NCBI GenBank assembly: GCA_964023275.1
Contig: OZ029927.1
Coordinates: forward strand, 8,263,062-8,327,061
Source of the DNA: Norana najaformis
Taxonomy: Eukaryota; Annelida; Clitellata; Crassiclitellata; Hormogastridae
DNA length: 64,000 nt
Direction of reading: 5' to 3'
Translations under genes and position numbers: made by a program
Part shown: positions 54,301-60,855 of the stretch, piece by piece
Layout: each line of letters opens with the position of its first letter
Numbering within the stretch: position 1 is the stretch's first letter
The notes under the pieces: model-generated
Database searches by the model: none
The model's input: the letters and a program-made list of their open reading frames with translations, nothing else
What the model was told of the DNA's origin: nothing

Positions 54301-55521
54301 ATAAGTACGTACAGTATCACTAAACTTGTATAACGCCTTTAAAGTAACTCACAAAGGCGCTGCAGCACGTCTACCTAATGGTCTTTAAACAGGACAGTCT
54401 CGAGCCAGGCAGATAATGTTTCCTGAACTGTTGAACAGGCAAGGGATCGGATGTCTAGTGGAAGAGTGTTCGAGAGATGCGGCCTCACAGTGGAGAAGGC
54501 GCCTGCGCATGCCATCATGCGAGAACAGTGTGGCCTCACAGTGGAGAAGGCGCCTGCGCATGCCATCATGCGAGAACAGTGAGATGACTGTATGTTGCTG
54601 ACCATAGTCTCTGTTGGCCAGTCACGCTAATGAGAAGCAATTTGAGAGTTTCTCAAGCGGCACACATACATCCAGATCAAATCACATCCTGGAAATTATC
54701 CAGAAAGAAGATTAAGCCAGGCAGAGTTAGAGGTGAGAGTTCTGGTGAGAGAATTGCTCAGTTATTACATTGTAATTGTAATCACAGATTCATGTAGCAC
54801 CACTTCAGCAGTAACAGCTCAGAGATGTCCCTGACCTGAAAACAAGCAACCGTGATCGAATCGAATGATTCTGAACATATGGCACATTAACAAATGTGTT
54901 ACTTATTTAATTACTTACGTTTCAAGCGCTTACAGAAGAGGCAAAGAAAGATGAAGGAGCTCCAGTTGTAGGCTGCAAGGCAACTTATTCCAGGGAGTTG
55001 GACTAAAGATATCAAAGCAAGTTCACCTTCTGAAAACCAACGGTCTCAGAAGTGAGGTCCTTGGCAGTGAAGGCTCATTCGTCCGAAGTGCAAACATGAC
55101 AACTTTCATCCGTTAATCGGTCAAATGGCTCCACAATAAATTGTCAATAGGATGTAACCTGCAGACGTAGAGTTGAAACACAGGCAATCAGCCACTGTAC
55201 CACAGTCAGCCAAACAGTATTAGCTGTGATTTTCACAGTATTATCTCTTTACCTGCAACTGTGACCCGTCAAGGGTTGTTTATGCTAAGGCGTGACTCAG
55301 CACACTGGCAATAAAACAACGTCACATCTGTCCAATGACATAAAAATTCTTCCCCCTTTTAATTTATCCCCTAAGATTAAACGGATAGATAAGAAGTGAA
55401 GAGTCTTTCAAGAAAACTGACCTGTGTCCTGTCCAGCCACACTCTGGTTACTGAAAACAGCTGCACTTGACATACCAGAGTCAACGCTCGTCCAGTGACT
55501 TGTAAACATATCGGAGTTCAT
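29739..55521 (-). CDS. Long coiled-coil protein, 22 exons, about 991 aa, family not recognised
   Basis: Exons from ATG to stop: 55521-55422, 54005-53794, 51164-51068, 50797-50616, 50226-50128, 48126-47956, 47159-47037, 46025-45852, 44695-44583, 43246-43071, 40986-40778, 39850-39704, 38794-38648, 37838-37692, 36779-36564, 35808-35662, 34328-34155, 33636-33557, 33173-33151, 31265-31162, 30779-30720, 29813-29739. Phases agree throughout. The first 104 residues are Ser/Asn/Asp-rich and look disordered (PWMPTMQDLFSPSNSSGSGD). From about residue 105 to 920 the sequence is almost continuous heptad coiled coil rich in Leu, Gln, Glu and Lys (MLQLKLDKNSLKRQNKQLKE; ELSRIRQLFESSEKKRQRDL). The last 70 residues are less charged. 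No motor, actin-binding or enzymatic motif is seen. A centrosomal, ciliary or cytoskeletal role would be typical of such proteins but is only a guess. The intron after exon 9 needs a GC donor. The last two exons and the stop are least certain. Convergent with HMGCR. Confidence 0.85.
30253..30440. repeat. (TAA)n microsatellite and TCGGGTAAAA module
   Basis: About 16 TAA units at 30257-30306, then the dispersed module with CCATAAATACCTCGGG and a poly(A)/TAA end. It lies in an intron of the coiled-coil gene. Confidence 0.85.
31365..31500 (+). mobile_element. SINE-like repeat, family D
   Basis: CTGATTGCGGCTTGGCTTTGG, GTTGATACCTTGTGCATTAG and ATTAGAAGTTACTAATTATT followed by ATT units form a well-preserved family D end. 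Confidence 0.65.
31570..31840 (+). mobile_element. SINE-like repeat, family C (near full length)
   Basis: TGGTAAGCTACACTGGTTAAC begins the element; GAATCTCGGGCTAGCATGG, CACGGGGACCTTAAATGGC, AACAGGCAGCAGTGGTGAAGG and GGTCGAGGCCATATGGTTGC follow, in the order seen at 27810. Confidence 0.7.
32155..32345. mobile_element. Family A end joined to a family D copy
   Basis: 32160-32225 is a family A end (CTAATGACTTCTGTAGCGC). 32240-32345 is family D in the reverse orientation (GCATCAACCGATGGCAGACC), separated by an AATAATAATT run. Confidence 0.6.
32395..32690. repeat. AAACGCTGG-containing repeat
   Basis: AATAAACACTGGTCTCTAAT, AATAAACGCTGGGTC and CCAAATAAACGCTGGAGGCG recur in 300 bp, with GATAAAAACGATATGTACA and GTAAAAACGATTTGTCCA as a second repeated pair. 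This is a decayed repeat of unknown class. Confidence 0.5.
32925..33115 (+). mobile_element. SINE-like repeat, family A
   Basis: AATCTAGCGACTTCTATAGC, GCCGTTATCATAATGTGCAAG, GCATCAACTGATAGTTGCTTC and GAACTGGAGAAGTCTGATTG form one of the best-preserved family A 5'-oriented copies. Confidence 0.7.
34450..35277. repeat. 21/22-bp minisatellite, about 38 copies
   Basis: Each unit contains TAGATATCAATTGCAATG and a variable linker (CTGT, TAT, CTGA, CTAA or ATAAA). From about 34860 to 35100 the 22-mer and 21-mer alternate, giving a 43-bp higher-order unit. Each unit is dense in palindromes (GATATC, CAATTG, ATTGCAAT). It lies in the intron between coiled-coil exons 16 and 17. Confidence 0.95.
36410..36560. 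repeat. TAA runs with TCAGGTAAAA module
   Basis: Short ATAATAATA runs on both sides of TCCTGAGGGATCATATGAAC. The same module is found at 395-560. Confidence 0.6.
36961..37200 (-). pseudogene. CR1/L2-like LINE fragment (RT thumb region)
   Basis: The minus-strand frame reads MAANKPLLNPSKTEFLLLG, then NRNLGVVFESTMSLTDCVN and ICKSSSIIV. This is the NxxKTExLLxG ... ARNLGVxFDxxMSL segment that precedes the region kept in copies 1 and 2. Both ends are truncated, so it is an internal relic. Confidence 0.85.
37465..37600 (+). mobile_element. tRNA-derived SINE, family B
   Basis: GCCGATTGGACAAAGCACTC (A-box region), GGTTCCAGCCTCCCC (B-box region), then GGGACCTTGAGCCTCAAGTC and CTTCACTCACAATTGC. Confidence 0.65.
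38275..38500 (+). mobile_element. Family B SINE followed by a family D tail
   Basis: ATCGGTTAAGAGCGCTTGG and GTTTGAGTCTCCTTC are tRNA-like boxes; GAGCAAGTCCTTCACTCAC and AATTGCTCAGCGCCATC are the body. TTGATGCCTTGTGCATTAG at 38437 begins a family D end. Confidence 0.65.
39030..39400 (+). mobile_element. SINE-like repeat, family A, with body
   Basis: AACTTCTATAGCACCACTG, AAGGCATCAGTTGATGGTCG, then a body (TTTTTAGTCGAGATCTGAAG, AGAGTTCCAGAGTCTGGGG, GCACACTCACCAAGAGCTG) parallel to 42850-43060. Confidence 0.6.
41500..41785 (-). mobile_element. Family B SINE with (ATT)n end and CGGGGTA module
   Basis: ATT runs at 41580-41630 join TGTATTTATTGAGCATCAAT, AATTGCATGTAAAGGACTTG, GGTTCGAACCCTGTACAG and TGCTCTATCCAATCACGG. 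This is the reverse complement of a tRNA-derived SINE with a perfect B box. Confidence 0.7.
42590..43065 (+). mobile_element. TCTAA array and family A body next to a coiled-coil exon
   Basis: An extended, drifting (ATCTAATCT)n array at 42600-42830 is followed by a body with AAGTCTTAAGTCGAGAACG, AAGAATTCCAAAATTTCGG and AGCTCGTTCACCAAGAAGAG. It ends about six bases from the donor of the exon at 43246-43071. Confidence 0.6.
43290..43440 (-). mobile_element. tRNA-derived SINE, family B (decayed)
   Basis: TTTATATAGCCCCAACCTC, AAGGACCCACTTAAGGTCC and GAGCTTGAACCTGTATACTG are the family B 3' end, body and B-box region reversed. Confidence 0.55.
44195..44285 (-). mobile_element. SINE-like 3' end, family D
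   Basis: AATTAGCAACTTCTATAGCG, CCGGTGTCTATTGCACAAG and ACATCAACCGACGATGCAGC form the reverse complement of the family D terminus. Confidence 0.6.
45135..45245 (-). mobile_element. Family B SINE with internal deletion
   Basis: TATTATTACTTCTGCATTC leads directly to GGGGAGGTTCAAACCTGAAC and CACAAGCTAAGTGCC, so the middle of the element is missing. Confidence 0.5.
45600..45795 (-). mobile_element. tRNA-derived SINE, family B
   Basis: ATT runs, TTCTGTATTTATTAAGCACC, TGCCAAGCAATTGTGAGTGG, then GGTATGGAACTTGTACTCTCC and ACAAGCTGAGCGC. It abuts the coiled-coil exon at 46025-45852. Confidence 0.7.
46690..46980. repeat. TAA/CAA microsatellite cluster
   Basis: AATAATAATA runs at 46697-46790, an ACAACAACAA run at 46868-46895 and a ragged GGGTAAAAAAT module at both ends. 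Confidence 0.8.
47705..47915 (+). mobile_element. SINE-like repeat, family A
   Basis: (CTAAT)n, CTGACTTCTGTAGCGCCTTC, GGTCGCTTCAAGTTAAAATC, CGCTGGAGAAGCCGGGTC and GGGTCTTTAGCTTAGACCTG. Its right end lies about 40 bases from the donor of exon 48126-47956. Confidence 0.7.
48330..48535 (-). mobile_element. tRNA-derived SINE, family B (best copy)
   Basis: ATT/ACT runs, TTCTGCATTTATTATGCACC, CAACCAATGGTGCTGAGC, AATTGTGAGTGAAGGACTC, GGAGGCTCAAACCCGTACTC and CAATCCAATTGGCTAGCG. Reversed, the head has recognisable A and B boxes and the tail ends in AATAATAA. Confidence 0.75.
48572..49386 (-). mobile_element. CR1/L2-like LINE, 5'-truncated copy 2
   Basis: The minus-strand frame 49381-48746 has no internal stop and reads HIRDLRRIRPMLDFKTA, HAKLDYCNSLFLNIDTTQIN, RLQAIQNALARAVTKTPKHH and then the same C-terminus as copy 1, to [16 protein letters not shown] ... 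LQxxQNAxAR is a hallmark of CR1/L2 reverse transcriptases. The 3'UTR ends with at least five ATTACG units (48576-48612). No endonuclease or core RT is present. It is an insertion in the coiled-coil gene's intron, in the same orientation as that gene. Confidence 0.92.
49440..49565 (-). mobile_element. SINE-like repeat, family C (inverted tail)
   Basis: GTGACCATACGGTCTCGACC, GAATTGATTGGGTAAGATCC and TTCACCACCACTGAAAGG are the reverse complement of the family C 3' half. Confidence 0.6.
50345..50560 (+). mobile_element. Repeat body related to family A
   Basis: GGTTGGTCTTAAGCCAAGATC, AAATCCATTCCAGAAATATGG and GCCAAGGTCCTGGACGGG parallel other family A bodies. It lies between coiled-coil exons 4 and 5. 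Confidence 0.45.
51190..51382. repeat. 12-bp minisatellite, about 16 copies
   Basis: A GAATCACCAGAA-type unit with CCA/ACA and GAA/GAT variants. Because the unit is a multiple of three and has no stop, every frame is open on both strands (Ser-Pro-Glu-Glu, Ser-Ser-Gly-Asp, Ile-His-Leu-Leu), so openness is not evidence of coding. It starts about 26 bases upstream of the acceptor of the exon 51164-51068. Confidence 0.92.
52363..52577 (+). CDS. Candidate terminal exon of a nested plus-strand gene
   Basis: A good acceptor (CTTTCCTTTTTTGATAG) is followed by an open frame that reads GDFYLSDNGIREAKANSRRL, QRKMERLATLANKV and ends RVKKVVKLS*. A poly(A) signal AATAAA lies at 52598-52603, 21 bases past the stop. 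Composition changes to coding-like inside the frame and the opposite strand is not open. It lies within an intron of the coiled-coil gene, on the other strand. I could not connect an upstream exon in matching phase (entry phase 1). The protein is basic and helical; no family recognised. It could be a small nested gene, a processed fragment or chance. Confidence 0.4.
53065..53275 (-). mobile_element. tRNA-derived SINE, family B
   Basis: (ATT)n, TACTGCATTTAATACATGC, GAAGCAACTGTGAGTGAAGG, GGTCCCTACACTGTAACCG, GAGGTTCGAACCCGTACTC (perfect B box reversed) and GTTGAGTCCCTAACTAATTG. Confidence 0.75.
54481..54582. repeat. 51-bp exact tandem duplication
   Basis: GGCCTCACAGTGGAGAAGGC through GCGAGAACAGTG occurs twice with no difference in the core. 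It is inside a family A-like body (54330-54650) in the first intron of the coiled-coil gene. Confidence 0.9.
54940..55080 (+). mobile_element. Repeat body related to family A
   Basis: TTACAGAAGAGGCAAAGAAAG, GGCAACTTATTCCAGGGAG and CAAGTTCACCTTCTGAAAAC repeat the plan of the bodies at 39120-39340 and 42850-43060. Confidence 0.4.
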
Positions 55522-55741
55522 GATACACAGAGGAGGTCTTACTTCACAAAGTTCCTAAAGTCATCAAAATAACCTTATGTACATATAATGCAAAAGCCAT
55601 CTACATACACAACAACAGGTAACACTTTGCCTCCTCTTAGAAACTCCTCCTCTCAAGTGTTTTGCTGGGTCAAAGTGTCACACAGCCAAGAACAAACATG
55701 TCCACAACAGGACACTTTTTGTAAATGCCCAACTTCCACTG

Positions 55742-55890
55742 GTAATCATAATCGTAATCTCTAGATCTCTACAATGCTACATGAAAGCCAAGTAGTGGGA
55801 ACCAGCTTATTCACAGGTGCTCAGTCAAAATAAATCGATAGGCAGGACGGGTTTGGTTCCAGGTCAAGATTCGAGTCAGGCAGGCAGATA
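55742..55890 (-). mobile_element. CR1/L2-like LINE 3'UTR fragment
   Basis: AATCATAATCGTAATCTC, TAGATCTCTACAATGCTAC, GGGAACCAGCTTATTCACAGG and GGTTCCAGGTCAAGATTCG match the 3'UTR of copies 1 and 2 in the same orientation. Confidence 0.75.
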
Positions 55891-56299
55891 GTACACATTT
55901 ATGGACCACAAAAAGACAGAGAGCTGAGTTGGTATCAGCTGGCCTGGCATTCCATGGATGCTTACACATCCTAGTTCTAACAAGACCTTCACTGCACATT
56001 TGATTGCATATCACTACACCTGTCTGCATTACATCCACACACACATCACCGAGCTGCCAATCAGTAAATTCCTCAAAGGTTCAAGCAAAAAAGCCTCTGA
56101 CAAGAGGCTCAGGCAGAATTGTTGCCATGGCACTTTTTTGTCAAGGCTGTAACGTCAAAACTGCATGAAATTGCAGTAAAAAACAAGAAGTATCTTGGTA
56201 AATAATGATGTTTGTTACCAAATAAGACACCGAGACAACAAAATCTGAGATATTTTAGCTCAGAAAGTTAGGAAAGTACAAACTCACACTCAACAACAA

Positions 56300-56775
56300 T
56301 TCACCCTTGCAATCTCTGTGCAGGTCTTTCACACAAAACTGAAAACATTCCTCTTCCGCAAATCCTGTCTTGATTCCTCCTCTTCCCCTTATCTGTTCTG
56401 CAATTCCAAATGTCTGACTGTCTGCCTGCCTGACCCTTGGATCTTAACCTGGAACTGAATTCAGATTCAGTTCCAGGTCAAGATCCATGGGTCAGGCAAG
56501 CAGACCTTCCTGTCTATCGATTTTGATTTGACTGAGCACCTGTGACTAAGCTGGTTCATGCTAATTGTCTGTCTCTCTGCCTGACTTTTGGATCTTGACC
56601 TGGAACCAAACCTCTTTTGCCTATCGATCTGGTTTTGACTGAGTGCTCGTAAATAAGCTGGTCCCTCTGACGTGGCTGTCATTGGGTGCAGTAGAAATCT
56701 TGAGATTACAATTACGATTACTTAACTTTCTTTGGGCACTGTAGAAATCTCAAGTTTACAATTATGATTAATACT
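56300..56775 (+). mobile_element. CR1/L2-like LINE 3' end with a foldback 3'UTR
   Basis: CTGTGCAGGTCTTTCACAC, AAAACTGAAAACATTCCTC and TCCTCTTCCCCTTATCTG are the nucleotide equivalent of the copy 1 C-terminus ([11 protein letters not shown]...). The 3'UTR then holds the CTGACC...CCTGGAAC block three times, the second time inverted. It ends ATCTTGAGATTACAATTACG and repeats ATTACxATTA. Confidence 0.75.
56420..56505. repeat. 41-bp near-perfect foldback in LINE 3'UTR
   Basis: Arms 56420-56460 and 56465-56505 are inverted copies with three mismatches and a 4-base loop. Confidence 0.85.
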
Positions 56776-56869
56776 GGTTGAGAACTCTCCTTTTAACATA
56801 AAGGTCAATTACGGATTGAGTTTCCATTAAACTAAGACAACTCGTAAGGACTTTTGTGTAAGGTAAACC

Positions 56870-56970
56870 AAGGAATCAGAATGTCATTTAGCCTTAAGGT
56901 CCCTAAACAATAACCTTAATTCTTTTCAGAGGAGCTCAAACTGCATGCATGCACTGCAAAGCATTTTCAT
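56870..56970 (-). mobile_element. Family B SINE, decayed
   Basis: AAGGTCCCTAAACAATAACC and AGGAGCTCAAACTGCATGC fit the body and B-box region, reversed; the head and tail are unrecognisable. Confidence 0.35.
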
Positions 56971-56999
56971 CAAGCAAACAAGTTTTTAGGTTTACTCTG

Positions 57000-59900
57000 T
57001 ACGTTTCTGAAGAAATGTTACACCAACCTGTTCTTCAGTTACTGTAATCAAAATGAACTAGTGAACTTCTACACGTCTGTCCCATTAATCCCCAGCCATT
57101 CACGATGGGTATAACTTAAATCTGAAAAAAATATCCATAACTCCATAAGCGACTGTTTGCTGGTCTAGTTGTCCACAGACTAACTAAAAGCACAACATTC
57201 ATTTCAAATGTTAATGCATTTTAGTCAATTGAAATAGCTCACAGCTTTCACATCTGCTGCACTCGCCTGCAGTGACTCAATATGAGCAAAATAGTATTCT
57301 GATTTAAAGCATCCCCCTCAGATGCATCTGCCGACCATGTTTCTAGGTCACGCTTATTGACGTCATTGTCCGATCAATACAACAGATATCGATCTTCCGA
57401 TGAAATTAAGCAGAATTCAATGAAAGGCTGAATTTAGCGAACCCTACCTACCTACAGGCACACAGCTAGGGAAAACAAACCCAATCGAAAAGGTCATCGC
57501 AATTAAAGATACGACTGCACCATCGCTATTAACTGCGAAACATTCCCACAACGAAATCATTTAAATGGCATTAGCAGGCCTACGTAAAAAAAGTGACAAA
57601 AAGCAATACCGATTCAACTGACTGTTTTTGATCAGTCTTTCTGAGAATAACAAATAATTACGGCTTCTATCAACAAATGAACGACTTTATTCACTTCTAA
57701 TTACCGTGTTCTAAAATAATAATAAAGCTTCTGTCTAATTTCAGATCATCCATTTACCCAGCATTCAGCCAAAACTACGCCAGACGCGGAACTCTTGTTC
57801 TGTAGCGCACTTTATGTAGCGCTCTATTTCTAGAAAGCTTTAGAAAACTCTAGATGTTCGAGTTTACGGTTACGATGTGAACATTCATCAGTATAATTAT
57901 AATTAAGCGTCGTATTAGAATAAAATTCTGATGAAAAATCTTGGCTCAGTTCACTATAAAAATCTTTAGTCTCCGCTGGAATGTTGATCTTCCAATTAAG
58001 GCATCAGAAATTAAAGACCACGCAGAATTAGACTGGGTTTGGTTGACTTCAGACATGTTATAGGCTAGCTATGAATTCTCAGTTGGACCTGTCCCGGACG
58101 CAAATTATTTAAATAGAGCGTAAGCTTATGTTTTGAGATTTTGCTAGTGAAAGGTAATTCGGGCATGAAATGCACACAGGTTTGAGGGGGCGGTTGGTGG
58201 GGTAAAACCAACATCCGGCTTAACATTTAGACTACGACTGGGGAACTTGGCTTTTCATCTCTTCTCAGGACTGATTTAACACAGCCCTTGGATGTATGAT
58301 GCGTTAGGATACTATTGTGAAAACTTTCACAATTGTAATAATCTTCCTAAAACTATGTGCCTGTCGTCTATTTGCTTTATGCCCTGCCCTTGTCTTTAAA
58401 AATGGCGTCTCATCATGCAATCTGTGCTTAAGCTCGGACTCCTCGTTTTATGCAGCGAGTCTATTCTCAGTCTATTCTAGATATTGCAAACTGAAGTGCA
58501 ATTTGATCAGCCTGACACAGGACTTTTCGTGTTATATTTTGCCATTAGGCTGACGTCTGGCGACTGAACTGTTCAGATGTGAATTTTGCATCGCAACACA
58601 TTCGCCAGATGTTAGCCTATTCTGTTTTCATTATCCAGTTCCATAAACTGAAATTTGTACAATTTTGTCGTTCGCCATTTTGTGACGATGAACAGAAGAA
58701 TTTCAGATTGCACATTAAGTTTTTCCCTACGTTATCTGGTCAGATTTTGCAAATTTATATTGGTAAGATATTTAAGCACAGTCGCTGCAATTCTCGGATA
58801 CATGAAAATTGAAGATCTGTGTGACCCGATTTTGATACAAATCGTCATAAGTGGGTAGTACATCCGGTCATTCTTAGGGGACGATAAGCATCCCAAAACG
58901 TCGCCGAGGGCGCTGCGAAAATACTCTTAGTCGGGGTATATTTTGAGTAAACTCAAGGCCTACATGGAATGCGATATAAGCCTGCTTCTGTGATCGGATA
59001 TATTTGGGTAAATCAGACCAAACTGCGTAATGCGAGTTTTACAAGCACTAAGAATACTTTGGGCGCTTCTTTTGAATTTGATTTTGTCCAGCAGCCATAA
59101 TTTTATTTTTTGGGTGGCTGAAAATGAAATAAATAAAAACGAAATGTTTTCCACACTTTACTGTTGGTTACTGATCCAACCACATGAGCATTTTTATCTG
59201 ATAATCTGTACAGCCATGCTAAATGATCATTCTAAAATTGTGGTTTTATAGGTCATGCTAAATGACCTTACTAAACATGCTTTAATAGGGAAATTTATAA
59301 ACCATGAATCTTTATAACTCCAGCTGTGGTGAAATTACAGTTTCCATATCTTATTGCCGATGGCCTGAGGTTTAATTTACACAATATTTTTATAATGGAC
59401 TTTTGTCCAATATATGCATTTTCCTATGGTTCACTTCACAAAAAGCAGATAGGACCATGTACTGAAAACATTGGTTTCTGATTTATCACTTGCAACAGCC
59501 AATACATAGAGATCTTAGGGCAAATTTATTGTTCACTTCAGTTTGGCTGTTTTCCTTTAGCTGTCAATTTCTTCAAAGTACACATACGTTGTACCAACAC
59601 TACACTACATTGCTGCACACAAATTTATGCAAAACAGTGTAACTCTTAAAGTGGGTTTCAGTGGGTTTCCTGCTGGTTTAACTAGACTATGAGAGGGTCA
59701 ATTTACAAAGTAAACATGCTTTTCCCACACAAAATGTCAGTTTTAGCTTCCTCAGGCTGCCTCTGTTCTACATGTAACAGATCCCTAAGATCATGTAGCC
59801 TAGGCCTAACATGTGCAAGGCAGTGCTGTTGAATTTCTAAAAGGTGCTAAAGAACTACACAAGGGCATCAACACTGTTTTGAGAGTGGGGCCCAGTGGCA

Positions 59901-60450
59901 CATCAAGAAGTTTTGAAAGGGGACCAAATAAGATAGGTCATACTTTCTTTTGCCCAAACCTTTTGATGGCCTTTCATTTTAATTCATCAGTACTTCTTGG
60001 ATGACCAACAACCCTGTTTTGATGTAAAAATCTTTGATGATCGTGTTTCTGTTAACCATTTATTAAGCTGTTGCTTCCAAATTTCCATTCAAGATTTTCA
60101 CTTGTTATGCTTATGATTGGCCAAAAATTGTATTCATTTAGGTCATAATCTTCCTGTCCCTCACCATGTGTTGATGTCCTTGGAAATACTTGCTACGTTT
60201 AAATTAAGCTAAAATTTCATTTCTATCTCTACCTTAAGTTGACTTTAAAATGTCATTACACTGTCGCTTTGCCTAATCATATCTTGCATTAGCTATTGAT
60301 TATCAGACACTTTGTGTACAAACAGTTAGTGTGCTGTATGCATTACTGATGTCTAGAGCTTGATTCAGATCCATAACATTTGGTCTTATGACTGCAGCAA
60401 AGTGGCTCCCTAGTTGAGTAATTGACCTAATTTTGTCTGTGTGTCTTCTA
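57000..60450. other. Spacer between coiled-coil and zinc-finger genes
   Basis: No frame with protein-like content is convincing. One 78-codon frame (58317-58553) starts with a hydrophobic segment but has no support. The 5' exons of both divergent genes and their promoters are presumably here. 58860-58925 is GC-richer with CG dinucleotides and may mark a promoter edge. Confidence 0.4.
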
Positions 60451-60453
60451 CAG

Positions 60454-60855
60454 GTTGGAGCTTCCTTGATACAGTGGCTGTGTAGTGATCAGGAGTAGGC
60501 TGTTACCACAGCAGTCGTTGGCATTTCTGTGTATGTGTTGCACGCCCCATTGGATTAATTCTTTACAGGACTGTCATGATTCTTGGATTTATTTACACTT
60601 AAGTAACAGCATAATACTGATTACCATCACAGGAGCATTTCTAGTATTATGTACTGATGAGAGATTATCTCAGAAAACCTTGGACAATTCATGTGTTTAA
60701 TGAACTCATGTGATGAACTTGTTTGAACATACAGCTCATTAAGATTGAAAAAGGCAGTCAGTTGCAACAAATCCGTCAAGTTTTCTTCCAGCTCTGGTTT
60801 CATCAAGAAAGACACTAGAAACCTTGTGCTAATACCTGTTACACTACTAATAGTG
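60454..60855 (+). other. Probable 5' untranslated part of the zinc-finger exon
   Basis: A strong acceptor (TGTCTGTGTGTCTTCTACAG) ends at 60453. In-frame stop TGA at 60724-60726 separates it from the coding ATG, and no in-frame ATG lies between. Confidence 0.5.

Noticed and set aside
58317..58553. 78-codon frame starting with a hydrophobic, signal-like segment
   Set aside because: No splice sites, no recognisable family, and composition like the surrounding AT-rich spacer.
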